A stretch of DNA of 64,000 bases, from contig DAOTXR010000011.1 of the NCBI GenBank assembly GCA_034435375.1, forward strand, positions 27,898 through 91,897, given 5' to 3'. A model generated the notes under the pieces. The model was not told the DNA's origin and did not search any database. It saw nothing but the letters and a program-made list of their open reading frames with translations. This document shows, one piece after another, positions 59,324 to 64,000 of this stretch (positions are counted from its first letter, which is position 1; every line of letters starts with the position of its first letter). The position numbers and the translations under genes were made by a program. This DNA is from DAOTXR01 sp034435375. Lineage in GTDB: Bacteria; Chloroflexota; Anaerolineae; Aggregatilineales; UBA3940.

Positions 59324-59857
59324 TTAGCTCGATCGCGTCTCGATGCGATGGACCGTCATACCCCCCCGATCGACGCGCCGAACTGCTACAATCTCGAGAT
59401 CGCCAGGATTGCCCAGTGTAGTCACGTGCTGCTGGACCTGCATCCCCAACGACTGGCCAAAGAGAGCAGCGATCATCAAACCGGCGATGATCAACGGGAT
59501 GCGTTGGAGCCTGCCAAAACGCTCACGCTCAGAGCCAATCAAAGCCACCATCGTTGCCACTGTACCGAGCAACGCCACCGTCACCAGATTGGTGCCACAG
59601 TTAGGATGGACCGCCAGTTGATGCTCGCCACGGCGCATCCGTTCCAGCGCTTGAGATGCACACTGGCTCACTTCCTCGGTGGGCACGCTGCCATAGAGCC
59701 AGAATCCTCCCATGTCAGAGCGTCCCACGACCCGCAGGTGAGGAATACGCCGGGAGAGCAAGTGGATGGTGGCATGTTCAAGACCATGATTGCGCCGCAC
59801 GCGGCGGATCAGCGGAATGTCGAGAGCTGGCTGCAGAACTTCGAGCTGTCTTTCCAT
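59324..59857 (-). CDS. DUF6391-like membrane protein
   Basis: A 177-residue protein resembling the DUF6391 family, as I recall the pattern NHGLEHATIHLLSR near 24, MGGFWLYG near 50 and LAVHPNCGTNLV near 85. Two hydrophobic helices at about 85-105 and 119-137 suggest membrane anchoring. His and Cys residues could bind metal. ATG 59857 is preferred because AGGGA lies upstream; an in-frame start at 59920 would add 21 hydrophobic residues and is possible. Function unknown. Confidence 0.72.
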   Translation of the reverse strand: MERQLEVLQPALDIPLIRRVRRNHGLEHATIHLLSRRIPHLRVVGRSDMGGFWLYGSVPTEEVSQCASQALERMRRGEHQLAVHPNCGTNLVTVALLGTVATMVALIGSERERFGRLQRIPLIIAGLMIAALFGQSLGMQVQQHVTTLGNPGDLEIVAVRRVDRGGMTVHRIETRSS

Positions 59858-59955
59858 AGTTTCCCTACCACAAACCGAGCCGATCCAGATTGACCCAAGC
59901 ACAGTCACCGTCAAAGTCACGACGATCCAATCGAAGCAAGCTACGCACAGGCTTC

Positions 59956-60609
59956 TCAGGTTTTGGCCTGGCCGCAGATTTCCTCGTATTCCTTGATCAT
60001 CGCCAGTAACAGGCTGTCCGTCATTCGGTTGACCTGCTGCAGCCGAGCACCCCAGTCAAGCGGGGTGTGCAGACCCAATGTCTCGGCAAGCTGAATCACG
60101 CTGTCGATCACCAAATCACGGAAGAAGAGAAAGGCCCGTACCGAATCAGTCATGCTGATGCCCTGCTTGTAAGACAGCTGGGCATACTCGGCTCCAAGCC
60201 GGCGAACTTCCTCCAATTGGCCTTCAGTATCGGCGGGAGACACCAGATAGTCGGTCAGAATTTCCAGCAGGTGGCGACCCAGCGCACGGTGAGCCGCGCG
60301 AGCCTGCTCATCAAACCGCTCATACCAGGGCAATCCCTTCATCTGCCCGCTGCTCAGCTCCAAGCGGGTGCGCCCCAGGGTGCTTTGCAGCACTAACTGC
60401 GCTTCGGCAGGCGCCATCTCTCGGCCACGAGCACTGGCCCACTGATCCAGGTCGCGGCGACGGAAACGTCGGTGCCCGCCAGGCGTTCGATGCGAGGGAA
60501 GCTCGCCGCTGTCGGCCCAATGCCGTACCGTGGAGGGATGTACCCCCAGGATCTCGGCAGCTTCGCCCAGGCTGACCCACTCAGTTCGATCCGACACAGC
60601 CTTCCCCAT
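59956..60609 (-). CDS. MerR-like HTH regulator with C-terminal helical sensor-type domain
   Basis: A 217-residue regulator. Residues 10-60 form an excisionase/MerR-like helix-turn-helix: VSLGEAAEILGVHPSTVRHW followed by HRTPGGHRRFRRRDLDQW. The C-terminal 150 residues are helical and show EYAQLSYKQGISMTDSVRAF, reminiscent of RsbR-type co-antagonist N-terminal domains; no ligand motif is clear. ATG 60609 is used; a GTG at 60618 would add three residues. It stands alone between clpC and a DUF6391-like gene, and may control one of them. Confidence 0.8.
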   Translation of the reverse strand: MGKAVSDRTEWVSLGEAAEILGVHPSTVRHWADSGELPSHRTPGGHRRFRRRDLDQWASARGREMAPAEAQLVLQSTLGRTRLELSSGQMKGLPWYERFDEQARAAHRALGRHLLEILTDYLVSPADTEGQLEEVRRLGAEYAQLSYKQGISMTDSVRAFLFFRDLVIDSVIQLAETLGLHTPLDWGARLQQVNRMTDSLLLAMIKEYEEICGQAKT

Positions 60610-60715
60610 ATCCGGCACTGGTCGAAGTCCATCGAGGCAGTGAGGCTCACGGCGGTTGACTGCGTAAGCCCTGCCTGAAACCGATTCTACTGGCAGGCTT
60701 CAAGGGCGTCAATCC

Positions 60716-60744
60716 AAAAAAGCGGGGCCGACTCTCCGGCCCCG
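60716..60744 (-). terminator. Rho-independent terminator of clpC
   Basis: On the minus strand an 8-bp stem CGGGGCCG/CGGCCCCG with a 6-nt loop is followed by TTTTTT. It lies 110 nt after the clpC stop. Confidence 0.8.
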
Positions 60745-60853
60745 TGTTCTCGTTCTGCCTATCTAGGAATGTGAAGCTTGTCAGAAGCAGTCTTCCATTT
60801 TGGCCAAGCATGGTTGAGGGGCGTTGCCAGGTGATTGGCAGTTCCCTCCATCC

Positions 60854-63346
60854 CTAGCCCATGGGTGTCGCCTCGACCTCACTCTCCTTCTGCGTGAAGG
60901 TCAGCTCGCCGTCCACACAGTCCACGAGGATCGTGCTGCCTTTTTCAAAGCGTCCAGCCAGAATCATGTCTGACAGTGCATCCTCGATCTGGTTTTGGAT
61001 CACCCGGCGCAGAGGGCGCGCCCCATATTCGGGATCGTATCCCTCATCTGCCAGATATTCCTTGGCCGCCTGAGTCGCTTCGAGTTGGACGTTATGCTCG
61101 ACCAGACGCTCGCGGACTTTGTCGAGCAGCAGATCGACGATCTGGGTGATCTCACTTTTGTTCAACGCACGGAAGACGATGGTCCCATCCACCCGATTGA
61201 GAAACTCGGGCCGGAAGGATCGGCGCAGGCTGTCCATGAGCTTCTTGCGCATCTCATCGTATTCCGCGTCCTCAGCTTGCTGTTCATCGTGAGGAATGTC
61301 AAAGCCCAATTGGGTGCCACGCCGGATCACATCCGCGCCAATGTTGCTGGTCATGATGACGATGGTGTTGCGGAAGTCAACCAGACGACCACGTGCGTCG
61401 GATAGGTGGCCCTCCTCCATGATCTGAAGCAGCATGTTGAAAGCTTCTGGGTGAGCTTTTTCGATCTCGTCAAACACAACAATTGAGTAAGGACGGCGGC
61501 GGATCGCCTCGGTCAATTGACCAGCGTCCTCGTAGCCCACATACCCTGGCGGAGCGCCAACCAGGCGAGCGACCGAGTGTCTTTCCATGAACTCGCTCAT
61601 GTCAAGCTGTACGAGCGCATCCTCACTGCCAAACAGAAACTCGGCCAGGGCCTTGGTCAGTTCAGTCTTGCCAACCCCTGTCGGCCCCAGGAAGATAAAT
61701 GACCCGATGGGGCGACGTGGATCCTTCATACCAGCACGAGCGCGGCGCACCGCCTTGCTGATCGCCGCAATCGCTTCCTCCTGGCCAATGATGCGCTTAC
61801 GCAGGGCATCTTCCATCTGCAGCAGGCGCTCGCTCTCCTCACCCGCAATGCGTGTCACCGGGATGCCCGTCCACATCGACACGACTTCGGCCACATCTTC
61901 GGCCACAACCTGAGCTTCCTGGCTGTCATTCCAGTGCAGACGCACTGACTCGATGAAGGCTTCCAGCTCGGCCAGACGTGCACGCAGCGAGTCTTCCGTA
62001 TCGCCTTCATCCAAGATGTGGGTCTCGAGCTTGTATTTGATGTCCTCGATCTCTTCCTGAGCCCTGCGTACCCGGATCGACTCGGGTGATTTGTACATCC
62101 GCACCCGAGCTGCGCTCTCATCGATCAGGTCAATGGCCTTGTCTGGTAGGAAACGGTCGGGCACGTAGCGCGCTGAGAGATGGGCCGCTGCATGAATAGC
62201 TTCGTCGGTGATTCGCAGAGCATGATGCTGCTCATACGGAGCACGTATGCCCAGCAATATCTCAATCGTTTGCTCGACGGTTGGCTCCTCAACCATGATC
62301 GGCTGAAAACGGCGTTCCAGCGCAGCATCCGACTCAATATGCTTGCGATACTCATCCAGCGTGGTTGCGCCGATGCACTGCAACTCTCCGCGGGCCAGGG
62401 CGGGTTTGAGGATGTTGGCCGCATCCACTGAACTCCCTGCCGAGCCCGCACCAACCAGCATATGAACCTCGTCGATGAACAGGATGCTCTCAGAGGAGGT
62501 TAGCTCCTCGATGACGCGCTTGAGGCGCTCTTCGAACTGGCCCCGGTACATCGTGCCAGCGACCAATGAGCCTACATCCAACTGGAGCAGACGTTTGCCC
62601 AGCAGAGGACCGGGAGCCTCCCCTGCCACGATGCGCTGGGCAAGCCCTTCGACAATAGCCGTCTTGCCGACACCTGGCTCGCCGATCAGGGCGGGGTTGT
62701 TTTTGGTACGGCGGCTCAGGATCTGAATCACGCGCTCGATCTCATCCTCACGCCCAATGATGGGATCAAGTTTGCCTTCTTCAGCCATCTGTGTCAGGTC
62801 CGTAGCCAGCTGATCGACCAGAGGGGTCTTCTGGCTGCCGCTGCTGCTTGGCCGAGCTTCGCGTTTGCGCGGCTCCGGCGCGGGTGGGCGCGAGACAGCA
62901 GGGCTTTCCTGCAGCGCCCGCCGTGTCTGCTTGCGGATCTGTTCGGGCGAGATGCCCAGCTCATTGAAGATGTCAATAGCGATGCCTTCATTGTGCCGCA
63001 CAAGCGCGAGGAGCAGATGCTCGGTGCCAATGTAGTGGTGTCCCATCCGGCGGGCCTCGTCTACTGCCAACTCAAGCACTTTCTTGGTGCCAGGAGAAAG
63101 GTCCAATTTGGCAAACGGGGCACGCTGGCCGGAACTTGTCTTGCGCTCAACGAGAGCCTCAACTCGCTCTGTCTCAAGGCCAAGCTCACGCAACACACGC
63201 CCTGCAACCCCTCCATCCTCTCGGAGCAAGCCTAGAAGCAGGTGTTCGGTGCCAATGTAGCCATGCTGCATCCGCTCGGCCTCTTCCTGCGCCAGGCTCA
63301 GAACGCGGCGCGCACGTTGGGTGAAACGCTGCATCTTATCGGGCAT
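60854..63346 (-). CDS. clpC: ATP-dependent Clp protease ATP-binding subunit ClpC
   Basis: Unfolds substrates for ClpP. The 830-residue protein has two Clp_N repeats (1-150, with HGYIGTEHLLLGLL and HYIGTEHLLLALV), NBD1 with GEPGVGKTAIVEGLA near 217, a short middle domain near 420-480 (EEIEDIKYKLETHI), and NBD2 with GPTGVGKTELTKAL near 552 and AARPLRRVIQ-like sensor-2 region near the end. Arg-fingers and Walker B (LFIDEVHMLVG, VVFDEIEKAHP) are present. The last residues carry no extra tag. mcsA/mcsB/ctsR are not adjacent. It is read as a single unit from an extended -10 promoter. Confidence 0.97.
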   Translation of the reverse strand: MPDKMQRFTQRARRVLSLAQEEAERMQHGYIGTEHLLLGLLREDGGVAGRVLRELGLETERVEALVERKTSSGQRAPFAKLDLSPGTKKVLELAVDEARRMGHHYIGTEHLLLALVRHNEGIAIDIFNELGISPEQIRKQTRRALQESPAVSRPPAPEPRKREARPSSSGSQKTPLVDQLATDLTQMAEEGKLDPIIGREDEIERVIQILSRRTKNNPALIGEPGVGKTAIVEGLAQRIVAGEAPGPLLGKRLLQLDVGSLVAGTMYRGQFEERLKRVIEELTSSESILFIDEVHMLVGAGSAGSSVDAANILKPALARGELQCIGATTLDEYRKHIESDAALERRFQPIMVEEPTVEQTIEILLGIRAPYEQHHALRITDEAIHAAAHLSARYVPDRFLPDKAIDLIDESAARVRMYKSPESIRVRRAQEEIEDIKYKLETHILDEGDTEDSLRARLAELEAFIESVRLHWNDSQEAQVVAEDVAEVVSMWTGIPVTRIAGEESERLLQMEDALRKRIIGQEEAIAAISKAVRRARAGMKDPRRPIGSFIFLGPTGVGKTELTKALAEFLFGSEDALVQLDMSEFMERHSVARLVGAPPGYVGYEDAGQLTEAIRRRPYSIVVFDEIEKAHPEAFNMLLQIMEEGHLSDARGRLVDFRNTIVIMTSNIGADVIRRGTQLGFDIPHDEQQAEDAEYDEMRKKLMDSLRRSFRPEFLNRVDGTIVFRALNKSEITQIVDLLLDKVRERLVEHNVQLEATQAAKEYLADEGYDPEYGARPLRRVIQNQIEDALSDMILAGRFEKGSTILVDCVDGELTFTQKESEVEATPMG

Positions 63347-63387
63347 AGGCGTCAGCCCTCCATCCTGTCCAATGCCCCAAAATCTGG

Positions 63388-63396
63388 ATCATAACA
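63388..63396 (-). promoter_or_regulatory. Candidate extended -10 promoter of clpC
   Basis: On the minus strand TGTTATGAT (TATGAT at 63388-63393, TG just upstream), 42 nt before the clpC ATG. The -35 is weak. No CtsR-like or CIRCE-like repeat was recognised here. Confidence 0.38.
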
Positions 63397-63452
63397 CTAA
63401 ACCATCGTTTCAATGGGCTTGATCGTACCGTATTCAAGATAAAACTGCTACT

Positions 63453-64000
63453 CATCGCAGTGTGTCATGTCAAATGCGACTCCGCGAAAACCTGAGCGGG
63501 GGTTCTCATGTCCAGGGCGAGATGAGGGCGCTGGTGATGATAGTAGGCGAGAAAGGTGTCAGCCCTGGACTGAGCGAGTGGCAAGTCTGCTGCTTTGAAA
63601 GGGGTCTTGCCAAACTCCTCCCGGCGCAGCGTGCCATTAAAGCACTCAATAAAAGCCTGGTCATTCTTGCGATAAGGGCGGGCGATGACGTGCTGCCTGG
63701 CGTACTGGTCCACAACTTCCAGAAACTGGGCCTCGAATTCGGAGCCACCATCGGTTTGCAGGGTCTGGATGGGACCGAAGCGTCTGGCCAGTTCCTCAAG
63801 GGCGGCCTGGCCATCGGCGGAAGTCAGGCCGGGGCGCATGAGGATGAAGCCCTCGCGGGTGTAGGTATCGATGGCGGTGAAGGCGAAGACCTCGCCCAGG
63901 TCGAGGGTGTCCATCTGCACGACCTGGCGCGGCGCCTGACCCCGCCGGGCGGGCTGTCCTCTCGCTGTGCGCGTGTGCTTGCGCAGCTGCCTGTTTTGCC
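63453..64000 (-). mobile_element. Insertion sequence, right end (IS481 family), incomplete in window
   Basis: Transposase gene plus the short segment 63453-63464 (TGTCATGTC-type end, overlapping the stop). The far end and target duplication are outside the window, so the boundary is only approximate. Confidence 0.5.
63465..64000 (-). CDS. IS481-family transposase, C-terminal part (cut by window end)
   Basis: Integrase-core protein continuing past the window end; 178 codons are visible in frame. The DDE residues are the Asp in VVQMDTLDLG, the Asp in TDGGSEF and the Glu in AFIECFNGTL, with 34 residues between the last two, as in IS481/IS3 catalytic cores. YHHQRPHLALDMRTPAQVF is the typical C-terminal end. 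The upstream HTH region lies outside. The element ends between the clpC promoter and about 63453; the stop is 119 nt from the clpC start. Confidence 0.88.
   Translation of the reverse strand, partial: QNRQLRKHTRTARGQPARRGQAPRQVVQMDTLDLGEVFAFTAIDTYTREGFILMRPGLTSADGQAALEELARRFGPIQTLQTDGGSEFEAQFLEVVDQYARQHVIARPYRKNDQAFIECFNGTLRREEFGKTPFKAADLPLAQSRADTFLAYYHHQRPHLALDMRTPAQVFAESHLT

Noticed and set aside
1..64000. CRISPR array or prophage
   Set aside because: No regularly spaced repeats and no phage structural genes; only one transposase at the right edge.

Overview
The window is about 58% GC by eye and looks like a chromosomal segment of a Chloroflexota bacterium, probably Anaerolineae-like. That placement is an inference. 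It rests on coenzyme F420 genes beside molybdenum hydroxylases, a serine/threonine kinase with a PQQ-type beta-propeller, a GT39-like membrane protein with a C-terminal beta domain, a ClpC unfoldase, and AGGAG ribosome sites mixed with promoters that abut start codons. No rRNA, tRNA or CRISPR array was seen.

Layout. 1-3213 (minus): purine/hydantoin amidohydrolase operon (8-oxoguanine deaminase, hydantoinase, adenine deaminase cut by the window edge), followed upstream by folD with its own terminator. 4417-12912 (plus): pyrC, geranylgeranyl reductase-like flavoprotein, GT2 glycosyltransferase, NAD-dependent epimerase, DinB protein, small membrane protein, GPH-type transporter, SsnA-like aminohydrolase. 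13054-32397 (plus): a nearly gapless 19 kb block behind one strong promoter. It holds F420 genes (npdG, cofE, cofD, cofC, an LLM oxidoreductase), a thioesterase, and two complete molybdenum hydroxylases with opposite domain fusions. XdhC sits with the first enzyme and YqeB plus a YqeC-MocA fusion with the second. Between them lie a lipase/P-loop NTPase fusion, a small membrane protein and a 583-residue protein with a nucleoside-phosphorylase-like C-terminus. 32434-36763: small anchored protein, then on the minus strand a GT39-like protein, a membrane protein and purine nucleoside phosphorylase. 37155-39710 (plus): roadblock protein, CTP synthase, Nudix hydrolase. 39827-45846 (minus): signalling operon of kinase, PP2C phosphatase, DnaJ-VWA, FHA, a small protein and a response regulator. 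46190-57353 (plus): acetyltransferase, lipoprotein, trmD, lytic transglycosylase, a full peptide-type ABC transporter, mntP. 57350-63346: PIG-L deacetylase, NifU-like protein, shikimate-kinase-like protein, DUF6391-like protein, MerR-like regulator and clpC. 63465-64000: the end of an IS481-type transposase.

How the genes may work together. The left half reads as a purine and N-heterocycle catabolic island: deaminases and cyclic-amide hydrolases feed molybdenum hydroxylases, and F420 and flavin enzymes sit beside them. Gene content resembles, from memory, the E. coli hyuA-yqeB-yqeC-mocA-ssnA-ygfM-xdhD region. The two hydroxylases each lie beside a different maturation set (XdhC versus YqeB/YqeC/MocA). 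This suggests one ordinary sulfurated enzyme and one selenium-dependent enzyme in a single transcription unit. The lipase-NTPase, the membrane protein and the phosphorylase-like protein inside this unit are the least explained parts of the window.
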